A stretch of 64,000 nt of DNA. Origin: Sphingobacteriales bacterium. GTDB taxonomy: Bacteria > Bacteroidota > Bacteroidia > Chitinophagales > UBA2359. The DNA is taken from positions 155,263 to 219,262 of the forward strand of contig JADJTE010000004.1 in assembly GCA_016711295.1 (NCBI GenBank), read 5' to 3'. A program made the position numbers and the translations under genes. Of the stretch, positions 20,306-30,762 are shown in pieces. Every line of letters starts with the position of its first letter. Position 1 is the first letter of the stretch. The notes beneath the pieces were generated by a model. It had not been told where the DNA came from. It did not search any database and was given only the letters and a program-made list of their open reading frames with translations.

Positions 20306-21674
20306 ATGAATTTAAAATGTATTGTGGTAACGACGCTCTTAAATTTGATTACATCTGCCTTACATGCTATCACTTACCAAGTTGGTCCTACGCGCACCTA
20401 TACAGTTCCCAGTGCAGTAGCCAATTTGGTCTTAGACGGCGATACCGTCGAAATTGACGCAGCAACTTATATAGGCGATGTAGCCAGTTGGTTTGCCGAC
20501 AACTTATATATCAAAGGTGTAGGCAACGGATATGCTCGCCTCGATGCTAATGACAACAACGCCGAAGGCAAGGCAATATGGGTCATAAAAGGCGATAATT
20601 GCAGGATAGAAAATATCGAATTTCTGAACTGCACCGTGCCCGACAATAACAGGGGCAGGAATACGGCAAGAAGGCAGAAACGTATACATAGTACATTGCT
20701 ACTTTCACCACAACGAAATGGGTATTTTGGCGGGCAGCAATACCAATAGCAATATCACTATCGAACATTCAGAGTTTGCGCTTAATGGCTTTGGCGACGG
20801 CTACTCGCATAATGTATATATCAATCATATAGATACATTTGTTTTTAGGTATAACTATTCTCACGACCCCGATATAGGGCATGCCCTCAAAACTCGTGCG
20901 CGGCACAATTATATTCTTTACAACCGCATTAGCGAAGAAAACGGTAGTGGAAGCTATACCATCGATATACCCAACGGCGGCGAGACCATCTTGATGGGCA
21001 ATTTGATTGAACAAAGTGCCAATTCAGAAAATGCTAGCATTATAACCTATGGCGTTGAAGGACTTAGCAACCCAATAGCCGATTTTATAGCCATACATAA
21101 TACGATTGTCAATAATCGACCTACGGGAACTTTTTTCTTTATTAGTCCAAATACTAATTTATTTAAACTGTACAATAATTTAGTACTCGGCAACGGCAAC
21201 TATCTAAACGGTACGCCTATGACCTTGGATAGCCTCGCCAATTTGCGTAGAACAAATATAGCAGACGCACAATTGCTAAATCCCGCTACATTTGATTATC
21301 ATTTGCAAGCCACATCGCCTGCGATTGATATGGCTGCCGACGCGGGTTTCTATGCTGCTATGTCTTTAACACCCCAATATCGATACGAACACCCACAGCA
21401 GGTGGGCGCACGTATAAGCATTGGCGCAGCTTATGATATAGGTGCTTACGAATATACGGGCGAAGACTGTGTTTTTTCGCCCCAGATTAGCGGAAGTATT
21501 GATGTATGCAATGGCTCGATAGCCCAATACAGCGTACCTGATTTATTGGGTAGCACTTATATCTGGACAATAACAGGCGGCACCATACTAAGCGGGCAAG
21601 GCACGCACCAAATTTCGGTACAATGGGACGACAATACCGTAGGAACGATAGATATTGTGCAGGAAATAGAATAA
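20306..21674 (+). CDS. Secreted right-handed beta-helix protein with PKD-like tail
   Basis: Signal peptide MNLKCIVVTTLLNLITSALHA, then pectate-lyase-like beta-helix coils: GDTVEIDAATY, NCRIENIEFLNC, NITIEHSEFALNGFGDGYSHNVYI, FVFRYNYSHDPDIGHALKTRA, SYTIDIPNGGETILMGN. GAYDIGAYEY closes the helix, as in many polysaccharide lyases and C5-epimerase-like folds. The final ~75 residues repeat the tail of its neighbours and end VQEIE. The frame is lost near 20655; the alternative frame (AGIRQEGRNVYIVHCY) restores it before 20718. It probably acts on the same glycan as the upstream lyase. No T9SS domain is visible. Confidence 0.7.
21430..21674 (+). repeat. 245-bp near-identical tail module (copy shared with 23499-23743)
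   Basis: 21430-21674 and 23499-23743 have the same length and are nearly identical at DNA level. They encode YDIGAYEYTGEDCVFSPQIS through to the stop. The inner part also matches 20090-20214. Recent duplication or gene conversion has homogenised the three tails. Confidence 0.8.
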
Positions 21675-21706
21675 TAATATCAATATTTTTGTGTTCTAAG
21701 ACTGTA

Positions 21707-21823
21707 GCGCAAAAAAGCAAAATTGATACAGATTAAATTTAATTTCAAATCGTAAGTTGTTTATTCATAGTCAGATACATATATTGTAATTATTAAATAT
21801 TTTGTTAAAATGATTTCTTGCGC
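21707..21823. repeat. Dispersed ~120-bp AT-rich repeat (copy 2) upstream of the second beta-helix gene
   Basis: GCGCAAAAAAGCAAAATTGATACA at the left and AAAATGATTTCTTGCGCC at the right form imperfect inverted ends. It is homologous to 17409-17530 and 41592-41710. Ends 12 bases before ATG 21836. Confidence 0.5.
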
Positions 21824-21835
21824 CGCAATCTTATT

Positions 21836-23743
21836 ATGAAAAATAAATATTTTATAATTAGGGCTAATGCAATTAGACTATTCCTCGTGACCCTAAATTT
21901 CCTTTTTCTCCTTTCAACAAACGGGCTATATGCAGCCACTTATTACGTTTCGGCTACTGGGAATGATGGAAATATAGGAACACTTTCGCAGCCTTGGCAT
22001 ACAGTAACATTTGCCTCTGCTAATACCGAACCTGGTGATACGGTATATGTTAAAGCGGGCTTATACAACGAGAATATAATTATTTCGCAAAGCGGCACCG
22101 CCGCCCAGCCCATCTCATTCATCGGATATAAGATAATTCCAAACGACCACCCGCCTGTAGGGGCGAACTTTACCGACCCTTATGCGGCATTTTTGACCTC
22201 AGACATGCCTACTTTTGACGGAGGGAATAGAGCAGTGGGAATTGGATTTGATTGCCGTTATCAAAAGCACGTAAGAATTCTGAATTTTCAGATTCAGAAC
22301 TATCGCTATGGTCTTATACTTGGGAGTACACAGCAAGATGCAGGAAATAATTATCTTTTCAATATAAACATAAAAAGTATTGGAGATATCGCTGCCTCTT
22401 ATTCAGGGTATGGAATCTTGTTGGGTAGTATGGGCACCCGTTTTTCCAACGACAATACCGTTGATAGTTGCTTGGTGGTAAATGTTGCAGCCGAAGGCAT
22501 CGGTATCAACGGCAATAATAATTCGGTGACGGGGTGTAAGGTTTATTGCAATGAGGATACCAACGCCGCAGCGACAGATTATTATGTAATAGTAACGGGT
22601 AGTTATAATCACATAACAGGCTGTTATATAGAAATGGAGCCTACCTTGTCGCACTTAGGGCATGGTTATTCGGCAAAGACCAACGCCGAACAGGTCATAG
22701 ACGACAACTTAGGCATTCCGCCCATAGCTGCCGAATACAACATATTTAGGTATTGTATAGCCAAGAATATGGGAGAGTCTTTTTGTGTGCGCCACCGCAC
22801 GGCACGATACAATTTGTTTTATCACTGCAAAGCCATAGGCTCGCACACAGGAGCAGATGGTTCTAATAGCGGCAGGGGAAATGCTGTGGTTATCAGAGAT
22901 GGTGCTAGCGACAATGTTTTTGATGGCTGCATAGCCGAAAATTGCAAATCAGCTATCCGTTTTAACGATACAGTAGAAGACGGAGATACGGGCACCGCCC
23001 CAATTGGACACCCAGGCAACAATAATATCATAATGAATGGGCTTGCCTATAACTGTTATATCGGTATAGATTTTAATGATTATAGCATTCCGTCCGATGC
23101 AGGAGACAATACCATCGCAAATTATACTTTCTATAAAACGCGATATCTTTTCAGTGCTGCCCGTCCTTGTGCAAACATGAAATATATCAATACTATTTTT
23201 CAGGGCACACTACCCCAAGCCCCAGGCGGTGCTTTTAAAGTAGGTATATTCGCCAATGATATTGTCCCTAATGGAGCAAATACGTATTTTTCAAATTGCA
23301 ATTTATACAATATACAAGGCGGAATGCCTGCTAATTTTATCTCAAATGCCTACAACTGCATTTCGTCCGACCCTCTTTTTGAAGATGCTGCCAATAATGA
23401 TTTTCACTTATTGCCCGATAGCCCTTGTATCGATTCGGGTATAAGTTTGTCTGCCATTACAACGGATATGGATAGTATTGCCCGACCGCAGGGAGCAACT
23501 TATGACATAGGTGCTTACGAATATACGGGCGAAGACTGTGTTTTTTCGCCCCAGATTAGCGGAAGCATTGATGTATGCAATGGCTCGATGGCTCAATACA
23601 GCGTGCCCGATATAGCGGGCAGCACTTATATCTGGACAATAACAGGCGGCACCATACTAAGCGGGCAAGGCACGCACCAAATTTCGGTGCAATGGGACGA
23701 CAATACCGTAGGAACGGTAGATATTTTGCAAGAAGTAGATTGA
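21836..23743 (+). CDS. Secreted right-handed beta-helix protein (DUF1565-like) with PKD-like tail
   Basis: 635 residues, intact. The ATG at 21836 gives MKNKYFIIRANAIRLF and a signal peptide ending YAAT; an in-frame TTG at 21818 is less likely. YYVSATGNDGNIGTLSQPWH with DTVYVKAGLYNENI is the DUF1565/PL6-like N-terminal signature, followed by parallel beta-helix coils (NNSVTGCKVYCNE, YNLFYHCKAIGSHTG, DNVFDGCIAENCKSAIRFND) and PCIDSGI...YDIGAYEY. The last ~75 residues are the PKD-like tail shared with the two upstream genes, ending LQEVD. Alginate- or chondroitin-type lyase or epimerase activity is possible but not demonstrated. No T9SS domain. Confidence 0.75.
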   Translation: MKNKYFIIRANAIRLFLVTLNFLFLLSTNGLYAATYYVSATGNDGNIGTLSQPWHTVTFASANTEPGDTVYVKAGLYNENIIISQSGTAAQPISFIGYKIIPNDHPPVGANFTDPYAAFLTSDMPTFDGGNRAVGIGFDCRYQKHVRILNFQIQNYRYGLILGSTQQDAGNNYLFNINIKSIGDIAASYSGYGILLGSMGTRFSNDNTVDSCLVVNVAAEGIGINGNNNSVTGCKVYCNEDTNAAATDYYVIVTGSYNHITGCYIEMEPTLSHLGHGYSAKTNAEQVIDDNLGIPPIAAEYNIFRYCIAKNMGESFCVRHRTARYNLFYHCKAIGSHTGADGSNSGRGNAVVIRDGASDNVFDGCIAENCKSAIRFNDTVEDGDTGTAPIGHPGNNNIIMNGLAYNCYIGIDFNDYSIPSDAGDNTIANYTFYKTRYLFSAARPCANMKYINTIFQGTLPQAPGGAFKVGIFANDIVPNGANTYFSNCNLYNIQGGMPANFISNAYNCISSDPLFEDAANNDFHLLPDSPCIDSGISLSAITTDMDSIARPQGATYDIGAYEYTGEDCVFSPQISGSIDVCNGSMAQYSVPDIAGSTYIWTITGGTILSGQGTHQISVQWDDNTVGTVDILQEVD

Positions 23744-23793
23744 TACACCGAATAATTCGCCTTTTAGGTGTTTTGGTATGGCTCAATTGCCTA

Positions 23794-23829
23794 AAAAAAT
23801 GCCGCCGCTACGTCATGCGTAGCGGCGGC
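23794..23829 (-). terminator. Intrinsic terminator of msrC
   Basis: A perfect 12-bp GC-rich stem (23801-23812 with 23818-23829, GCCGCCGCTACG) has a 5-nt loop. On the minus strand it is followed by seven T residues (23794-23800). It lies just after the msrC stop and between two converging genes. Confidence 0.88.
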
Positions 23830-23842
23830 GCAAAACCGAATG

Positions 23843-24331
23843 TTACGATAAAGCTGGTTTGAGCAGGGCTATAATCTGCGCCAAATAATGGGCATCGGTA
23901 TCGTCAAAATCGTCGAGTTGGGTGCTATCTATGTCCAGAACCAAGCGCGTTTCGCCATTCTGAACAAGTGGTACTACTATTTCGGATTGCGATAGGCTGC
24001 TACAAGCGATATGCCCAGGAAATTGTGCTACATCGGGCACAATAATCGTTTGCCTGCGCTCGGCAGCCGCACCACAAACACCCTTACCAAATGCGATGCG
24101 CGTACAAGCCAAGGTGCCCTGAAAAGGTCCCAATACCAACTCGCGCTGCCCATTGTGAAAATAGAAGCCTATCCAAAAAAAACCAAACGCCTCTCGGAGG
24201 ATAGCCGTTATATTGGCGGCATTGGCGACCAAATCAGTTTCGTGGCTAATGACAGCCGCTATTTGGGGCAACAGGGCTTGGTAGCGGTCGGCGCGGGTTT
24301 GGTCGGCGGGCGATATATCTAAGGTGTGCAT
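23843..24331 (-). CDS. msrC: Free methionine-(R)-sulfoxide reductase (GAF domain)
   Basis: 162 residues, intact. Single GAF domain with FWIGFYF, LVLGPFQGTLACTRI, GKGVCGAAAERRQT, PDVAQFPGHIACSS and SEIVVPL, ending in LDIDSTQLDDFDDTD. The cysteines in LACTRI, GVCGA and HIACSS correspond to the redox cysteines of fRMsr enzymes, which reduce free methionine-R-sulfoxide with thioredoxin in the cytosol. Followed by a strong terminator. Sixteen bases of plus-strand sequence separate its start from the end of the TonB-receptor gene, so it may be cotranscribed with that gene. Confidence 0.9.
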   Translation of the reverse strand: MHTLDISPADQTRADRYQALLPQIAAVISHETDLVANAANITAILREAFGFFWIGFYFHNGQRELVLGPFQGTLACTRIAFGKGVCGAAAERRQTIIVPDVAQFPGHIACSSLSQSEIVVPLVQNGETRLVLDIDSTQLDDFDDTDAHYLAQIIALLKPALS

Positions 24332-24346
24332 ATTGCAAAGGCGAAA

Positions 24347-27095
24347 TTAGTTGTTCAGTACAGCGGTATTGATTTTTTCCTTGCCCAAATCGACTCGCAA
24401 GCGGGCAAAATAGAAGGCTCCGTTCATGCCCATTTGCACAGGGGCATACTTGAACACCCCGAAATAACTGTTTTCATAAGCCTGCAAATCGGGATATATA
24501 TTCAATAAGTTGTTTGCGCCTACGGTGAAGTTCAGATTGTGGCTAAATTGGTACGATAGCGATAGGTCGGTGACAACTTTGCCCGAAAATGTTTGCTCTA
24601 CCCCAAACGGAAAACCATTGCGGTAAGATTTGCCAAAATAGACATTGCTCAATACGGCATTAAATTTGCCCATGCTATAATTGACTATCAAATTGAATTT
24701 TTGGCGCGGATTGACCCGCTCAATTAAACCGCGCTCGGCAGGGCTGAAATAAATGTCCTCTTGCCCCTCTAATTGGGCGGGAATATTAAGGATACTATCT
24801 GCTTTGGTTTCGTTAAAATTAGCTAAGGCACTAATTTCCAAGCGACTTTTGCCCCATAGTACCTTATACGAAGCTACCAGGTCTAAGCCGCGCGTGGTAG
24901 TATTGATGGCGTTGGTAAAAAATCGGGCGGCGTCGGCTCCGTAGGGCAGAAGCAAGGCTTGCAGTTCGGGTATGGGGCTGCCAAATGGGTCGTAACCAAA
25001 CAAACCCGTTAGCACGATGCGGTCGTTCACGCGGATGCGGTAGGCATCTATCGATAAATTAAATCGGTTGGTTGGTTTGTAAGTAAGCCCAAAACTGAGA
25101 TTTTTTGCCGTTTCTTGGTTCAACTTGGGTATCTCTAAGGCTTGGGCTAAGTCCGAATTGTTGCTGAAAAAGCCCGATTGCCCCAAGCGTCCGTCGCTTA
25201 GAATGGTGGTCGATACATAGCTAAAATATTGTTGGTGCAGCGATGGAGCGCGAAAACCCGTGCTATACGCACCGCGCAACACTACTTTGCCGCCGATATT
25301 GTATTTGGTGGCAAGTTTGTAGTTGAAAGTACTGCCAAAATCGCTATACCGCTCGAAACGCCCTGCTGCACCTATCGACCAGCTTTTGTTGAGGTCTAAT
25401 TCGACATCGGTATATGCCGATTGGCTATTGCGCGAGGCATTGACGGCATTGGCGGGCGAAAAACCGGGAAACGACTGTGCGCCGCCCGCCAAAACCAATT
25501 GGTCTTCGACCGTGCCGTCGGGTAGAATGACCAAGCCGTAATTGCGCCAGCTCGCTTCTTCGCCTGCTGTGATATGATAGCCTTCGTACCCAAATTCAGC
25601 AGCACCTAAACCCAAGTTAAGCCCTTTCAATACATTGCCGAAATGACGCGATAGGTCGGCATTGAGCGTATTTTGCATAAAACGTGCCCGCCCGCATCAA
25701 AATCGGTGGGCGTAGCATCTTGCAAAGAGGCATTGACGGTATTTTGACGGAATAGTTAAATGTGTTATTGCCCAATACATTGCTGATATCGAAATGCCAT
25801 GCCCCAAAACTCATGTTCAAAGCCCGCAGCTACCGAAAAATCGTATATGTCAGATACTGTATTGGGCTGAAAGCCGTTGGGAAATTTGCTCAATACCATT
25901 TTATTGCCATCGCTGGGCAAACGCCTGAATCCGTAGCCTTCGCCCTTGCGTAGGTTAGAACCGCCAAATGAGTAGAAGGCACCTTTTTGGCTACGGAGCG
26001 GCAGGTTGAGGTTGTAGAATAAGCCCAGATTGACGATTTTGGCATCGCCGACCTGAAAATTGAAGTCGTCTCGGGTCAATCCACGTGCTACCAAAACGCT
26101 ATCGTCGTAGGCGCGGGCTGCGTCGGGATTATCGGTAAATGGATAGGCGAAAAAATTGCCCAAAGCCGATTGGTCAAATATAATTAGGTCGTGGTGCTGG
26201 GTGCGGTTGGTGCGGTCGCGCACATAAGCGTCGCCCGATAATTGAATAGACCCGCCGTTGTTGCCTACTTCCAAGCCGTAGTTGGCAGATAGCCGCGCCA
26301 TAGCTCCGTCTCCTGCTTGGGTGCCGCCGCCCATAGCTGTAAATGACAATCCTTCGGTATCTTTTTTTAGGATAATATTGATAACGCCCGCTATGGCATC
26401 AGAGCCGTATTGTGCCGAAGCTCCGTCTCGCAATACTTCTATGCGGTCTATTGCCGATGCGGGAATAGCGTTGAGGTCTGTACCTACCGAGCCATTGCCA
26501 AATGTGCCTTGATTGTTGAGTAGCGAAGTGGTATGGCGGCGTTTGCCATTGATGAGTACTAAGGTTTGGTCGGGTCCCATGCCGCGCAACGACGCGGGTC
26601 TATATGCTCTGTGCCGTCAGACGACGATTGGCGGTTCGACTGAAACGAGGGAGCTAAGTAGGTAAGCATTTGATTGAGGTCGTATTGGGGTAGGGCAGGG
26701 GCTACGTCTCGCATCGATATAACGTCGATAGGTACGGGCGTATTGAGGGCGGTGCGGTTGAGGCTGCGCGTGCCCACTACAACAACAGCATCTAAGGACG
26801 CAGCCGATATAGGCAGGGCAATAGTGATGTTTTTGGGAGTGGCAGTTACTTTTTGTGTTTCGTAACCAATGCTCGATACCGTAAAGACCTCGCCTTCGGG
26901 GGCTTGGATAGAAAAATTGCCCGATGCGTCGGTGGCTGTGCCCTTGCCCGACGTGCCGAGCAGCGTAGCACCAATGAGGGCTTCTTGGGTGCGTGCGTCT
27001 ATTACGCGCCCGCTAAATGTAATGTCTTGTGCAACAGCAACGAGTGCAAAGGCTGTCCATCAAAGTAATGCAACTAAGAGAAGGTGCTTTGTCAT
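24347..27095 (-). CDS. TonB-dependent outer-membrane receptor with carboxypeptidase-regulatory-like N-terminus
   Basis: From ATG 27095: signal peptide (MTKHLLLVALL...), then a CarboxypepD_reg-like domain (ITFSGRVIDARTQEALIGAT), the plug (PVPIDVISMRDVAPALPQYDLNQML, RGMGPDQTLVLINGKRRH, IDRIEVLRDGASAQYGSDAIAGVINIILKK) and a 22-strand-type barrel ending GMNGAFYFARLRVDLGK. It takes up an unidentified large ligand using TonB energy. The length (~915 residues when repaired) suits the family. Frame changes occur near 27070, 26580, 25770 and 25690; all conserved blocks survive, so error is likely. Promoter at 27216-27247. Confidence 0.85.
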
Positions 27096-27215
27096 AATTG
27101 TAGGTGGGAATGGTGTGAAAAGGGTTAAAAATACAAAAATGCCACTAAATGCCCGCCTTATATAGCCTAAAACTGCTATTTTTGTGGCGGCAACAAGATG
27201 TGGTATCTGTAAATA

Positions 27216-27247
27216 CAAAGATAGGGCAGCCACCCCGAATAGCCAAA
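27216..27247 (-). promoter_or_regulatory. Promoter of the TonB-receptor gene
   Basis: Minus-strand TTTG (27244-27247), N20, TATCTTTG (27216-27223). The leader to ATG 27095 is about 115 bases. Confidence 0.7.
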
Positions 27248-27329
27248 CTTTTATGCCCCAAAACGCACCCGATAACTAAACGATGTGCAAACATATAGCC
27301 CTCAATAACAACAAGCCCCAAAAAATGTG

Positions 27330-27337
27330 TAACTTTG
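27330..27337 (+). promoter_or_regulatory. -7 box before the small ORF and batA-like gene
   Basis: TAACTTTG, matching TAnnTTTG, about 52 bases upstream of ATG 27389. No clear -33 TTTG. Confidence 0.45.
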
Positions 27338-27388
27338 CGCACGCTAACCCATTTGCCCACTGAAAAAAGAACTTATTTTTCTTGTTGT

Positions 27389-27508
27389 ATGAGTTACTTA
27401 GACCGTGTATTTTATCAGTCAGCCCAATCTATGACGGCTGTACCGGACAATGAAATTGACCTCATCATAGATAGCGATAATTGGATATTGAGCAATAAGA
27501 ACCCATAA
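27389..27508 (+). CDS. Small acidic ORF, 39 residues
   Basis: ATG 27389 to TAA 27508, encoding MSYLDRVFYQSAQSMTAV and then an acidic end (IDLIIDSDN). It lies between a plausible promoter box and the batA-like gene, 38 bases before its ATG, and could be a leader or co-translated small protein. No family recognised. Confidence 0.35.
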   Translation: MSYLDRVFYQSAQSMTAVPDNEIDLIIDSDNWILSNKNP

Positions 27509-27546
27509 TTACGCCCCCTTAGCCAACCGAACCTTTTGCCTGACGA

Positions 27547-29566
27547 ATGAACTTTTTATTCCCCGCATTTTTAGCGGCTATGGCTGCCTTAGCCATACCC
27601 ATCATCATACACTTGTTTTATTTCCGCCGTTTTAAGAAAATCTATTTCTCTAACGTCAAGTTCTTGCGCGAAATAAAGGAAGAACGAGCCTCGCGCAACA
27701 AACTCAAACATTACTTGGTATTGTTGGCGCGTTTGTTGGCTGTTGCGCTGCTCGTATTGGCATTTGCACAACCCTTTTGCCCAAAAACGACGCGCAAATT
27801 GTGCAAGGCAACAAGGCTGTGAGTATCTATATCGACAACTCGTTTAGTATGAACGCCAAAAGCGACGACGTATCGCTATTAGAAAAAGCCCGATACCGCG
27901 CCCGCGAAATAGCCGATGCCTACGGACCAGAAGACCGTTTTCAACTCCTGACCAACGATTTTGAAGGCAAACACCAACGCCTACTTACAAAAGACGAACT
28001 AATGGCTTATCTGGACGAAGTAACCGTATCGCCCGCTACGCGCCCCTTAGCTGATGTGGTAGAACGCCAAAAACAAGCCTTAGAAAACGAAGCAACTACG
28101 CAAAAAAACTTGTTCGTAATTTCGGACTTCCAAAAGAATATAGCCGATTTTGACAACGATACAGCCTATAAAACCTACCTCATTCCGCTACAAGCAGTCG
28201 AACAACAAAACGTATATATCGACTCGGTGTGGTTTGAGCAGCCCGTATTGCTGCGCAACGAAACCAACCGCCTTATAGCCCGCATCGTCAATAAAAGCGA
28301 TAAAGATGTAAACGCATCGCGCCTAACGCTCCGAATCAACGGACAAGTAAAAGCATTGACCGATTTTAGCGTGGCTGCCCAACAAACAGCAACCGATACG
28401 CTTAGTTTTGCCGCCACCGAAACAGGACAGAACCGCTGCGAAGTAAGCCTCATCGACGAACCCATTACCTTTGACGATACCTACTATTTCGCCTTCGAGA
28501 TAGCCAGCCAAACCGCCGTATTAGCCATAAGCCCCACCGGGCAAACACCCTACCTCACCGCCCTGATGCGGCAGGCAGGCAATTTTAAGTTCAATAGCCA
28601 AGCCATCGGACAATTGGACTATGCCCAACTCAATACCTATGGGCTGCTTATACTCAACAACCTACGAGACGTGCCTTCGGGACTATCGGCTGCTTTGCAA
28701 CAATTCGTTGAGGCAGGCGGCAGCCTGATGATATTTCCCGATGCCCAAGCCAATATAGCCAGCTATAATACCTTGCTCAAATCGCTGCACGTCAATACCT
28801 ATACCGGACCTAGCGTTACGCGCCGCGAAGTCGGACGCATCAATATAGAACAAGAAATATTCAACAACGTATTTGAAAAAAATCCCGCAGACGGCAATGT
28901 CGATTTGCCTTATGCCACTGCCAGTTTGGGCATGACGGCATTTAGCAATACAGGCGAGGAAGTTGTCATGGCATTTAAAGACGGAGGCTCTTGCATCAGC
29001 AAATACAGCGTTGGCAACGGAAAAGTATACCTATCAGCAGTATCATTAGACCTGAACACGAGCAATTTGGCGGCGCACGCCGTATTTGTGCCTCTGATAC
29101 ACAAAGCCGCTATCGTAAGTGCAAAAAGTGGCAACTTGGCATATACCATCGGCAAAAATGACAATATCGAAGTAGCTGCTACCATTACGGATAAAGAAAG
29201 CGTACTGAAATTGCGCGGAGCAGATAAAGAATTTATACCAGGACAAAAATTACGGGCAACAAAGTATGGCTATCGATGGGCGGACAGGTCAGAACTGCGG
29301 GCGTGTACGATTTGTTTATGGATGAAGCCGAACCACTATCGGCAATAGCCTACAACTACGACCGCCGCGAATCGGTATTGGATTACTACGCCTTGCCCGA
29401 ATTGAAAGCCAAATACAACGCACCCAATATTTCGTTTATCGAAGGCAACAACGTCACCTTAGACGTGCAGCAGATAAACAAAGGTATTCCGCTATGGAAA
29501 TGGTGTTTGGCGCTGGCATTATTATGTCTATTGGTCGAAATGCTGCTGTTGCGGTTTTGGAAATAA
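27547..29566 (+). CDS. BatA-domain membrane protein with VWA-like periplasmic region
   Basis: The N-terminal BatA signature is MNFLFPAFLAAMAALAIPIIIHLFYFRRFKKIYFSNVKFL, a transmembrane helix followed by a basic stretch, with a second helix (YLVLLARLLAVALLVLAFAQPF). The VWA-like domain begins VSIYIDNSFSMNAK (DxSxS type MIDAS). A third helix near the C-terminus (WCLALALLCLLVEMLLLRF) anchors the end. Such proteins occur alone or in aerotolerance-type operons; the exact role is unknown. The frame breaks near 27773 and 29258, and domain continuity on both sides shows a single gene of ~670 residues. A long-class MITE is inserted ten bases after the stop. Confidence 0.8.
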
Positions 29567-29576
29567 TAGAAATAGC

Positions 29577-29904
29577 GTAATTATTTAGGCGCGGTGTACT
29601 TCTTTGTTCTGATTTATGTTTGTAGGTCGCATTTGTTCCCCGCCATTATTTTGCTCGCGTTAAGAAATGCGGAATGAAAGGCGTGGCTTGTTTCCTAAAT
29701 CCACAGCGACAACTCAAAACGCGCCTATGAAGCCTTACAAGTACTTCGCCTTGGATTTAGGCACGCCTGTAATGTAGCATTTTAGCGAAGGCAAAATCAA
29801 GGCTTGACTTTTTTTGCTTCTTTTTTGTGTCAAGACAAAAAAGAAGAAACAGCACTACAAAGCAACAATAGACAAGTAAGTGACAAAACCGCCTAAATAG
29901 TTAC
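29577..29904. mobile_element. Long-class MITE (328 bp), 8-bp target duplication GAAATAGC
   Basis: Left end GTAATTATTTAGGCG (one mismatch) and right end CGCCTAAATAGTTAC are inverted repeats. It is flanked by GAAATAGC at 29569-29576 and 29905-29912. It is homologous over its whole length to the copy at 14956-15281, including the internal 12-bp hairpin CTTCTTTTTTGT/ACAAAAAAGAAG. It sits immediately 3' of the batA-like gene and fills most of the gap to the PP2C gene. No ORF. Confidence 0.9.
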
Positions 29905-30016
29905 GAAATAGCCTAACTCAGGAGCTAATTTCGCCCCAAATAGCCTCGTTACTACCGCTTATTAAGTACTGCATAATATCAGCTACAAGGATACTAAATA
30001 GCCACTACGATAAACC

Positions 30017-30733
30017 ATGTATCGCCTATATCATACTTTACAGCGCGGCATACAGCACCCTTTGGGCTGTGAAGATGCCTTATTTACCCAACAATTATCT
30101 GATACAGTATGGGTAGCAGCGGTATGTGACGGGTGTTCAAGCGGCAAAGAATCACATTTTGCCGCTACTCTGCAATGTAAATTATTGCGTAAAATTGTCA
30201 GTAGCAATCCCGATTTGCCGCTCTCTGCCTCACCTGATGTTCTGGGTGTATATTTGTTGCAGCAATTTATGGAACAACTCGCCGAGAGTCAAATGATATT
30301 ATGCCTTTCCGACCTCGAATTGTTGGCTACTATGATACTCTTGGTACGACAAGGCGATACGGCTTGGGTGAGCGTGTTGGGCGATGGCGTACTGAACCTC
30401 AACGGCGAGATTATTGACATAGAGCAAAATAATACACCCGATTATCCCGCCTATCACCTCAGCGAGAGCGATACCGAATGGGCTGCCTATTTCAAAAAAC
30501 AAAGCTATTACATAACAAACCTGCACCAAATAGCTATTGCTACTGATGGCGTACTTAGTTTTGCGGGAGGAAACCAAGGCATGACTGCCCGCCAAGCCAC
30601 CGAGTATCTATTGTGCAATACCGATTTGGCAGCGCACAACGGCATGTTGGCACGCAAATGTGCTATTTTGCACCACCAACACCGCCTATTGCCCACCGAT
30701 GATATAGCCATAGTGCGCTTAGATAGGCAATAA
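30017..30733 (+). CDS. PP2C-type serine/threonine protein phosphatase
   Basis: 238 residues, intact, no signal peptide. PP2C metal-binding features are CEDALF (acidic residue of motif 1), VWVAAVCDGCSSGKESHFAA (Asp-Gly motif with Gly-Ser variation), VSVLGDGVLNLNG, IAIATDGVLSF and DDIAIVRLD at the end. It would remove phosphate from Ser/Thr residues in the cytosol. Single-domain PP2C proteins of this length often pair with a VWA protein and a kinase, but no kinase is adjacent; the VWA protein at 41814-43904 is distant. It is separated from the batA-like gene by a MITE. Confidence 0.8.
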   Translation: MYRLYHTLQRGIQHPLGCEDALFTQQLSDTVWVAAVCDGCSSGKESHFAATLQCKLLRKIVSSNPDLPLSASPDVLGVYLLQQFMEQLAESQMILCLSDLELLATMILLVRQGDTAWVSVLGDGVLNLNGEIIDIEQNNTPDYPAYHLSESDTEWAAYFKKQSYYITNLHQIAIATDGVLSFAGGNQGMTARQATEYLLCNTDLAAHNGMLARKCAILHHQHRLLPTDDIAIVRLDRQ

Positions 30734-30762
30734 AACGCCGCGCCCCTCCCAACAAAAAATAT

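Noticed and set aside
23843..24331. Plus-strand open frame opposite msrC
   Set aside because: MsrC on the minus strand has all family motifs and its own terminator.
14956..29904. Long-class MITEs as structured non-coding RNA genes or attenuators
   Set aside because: Internal hairpins exist, but terminal inverted repeats with unique 8-bp duplications show that they are transposable elements; an RNA role would be secondary.
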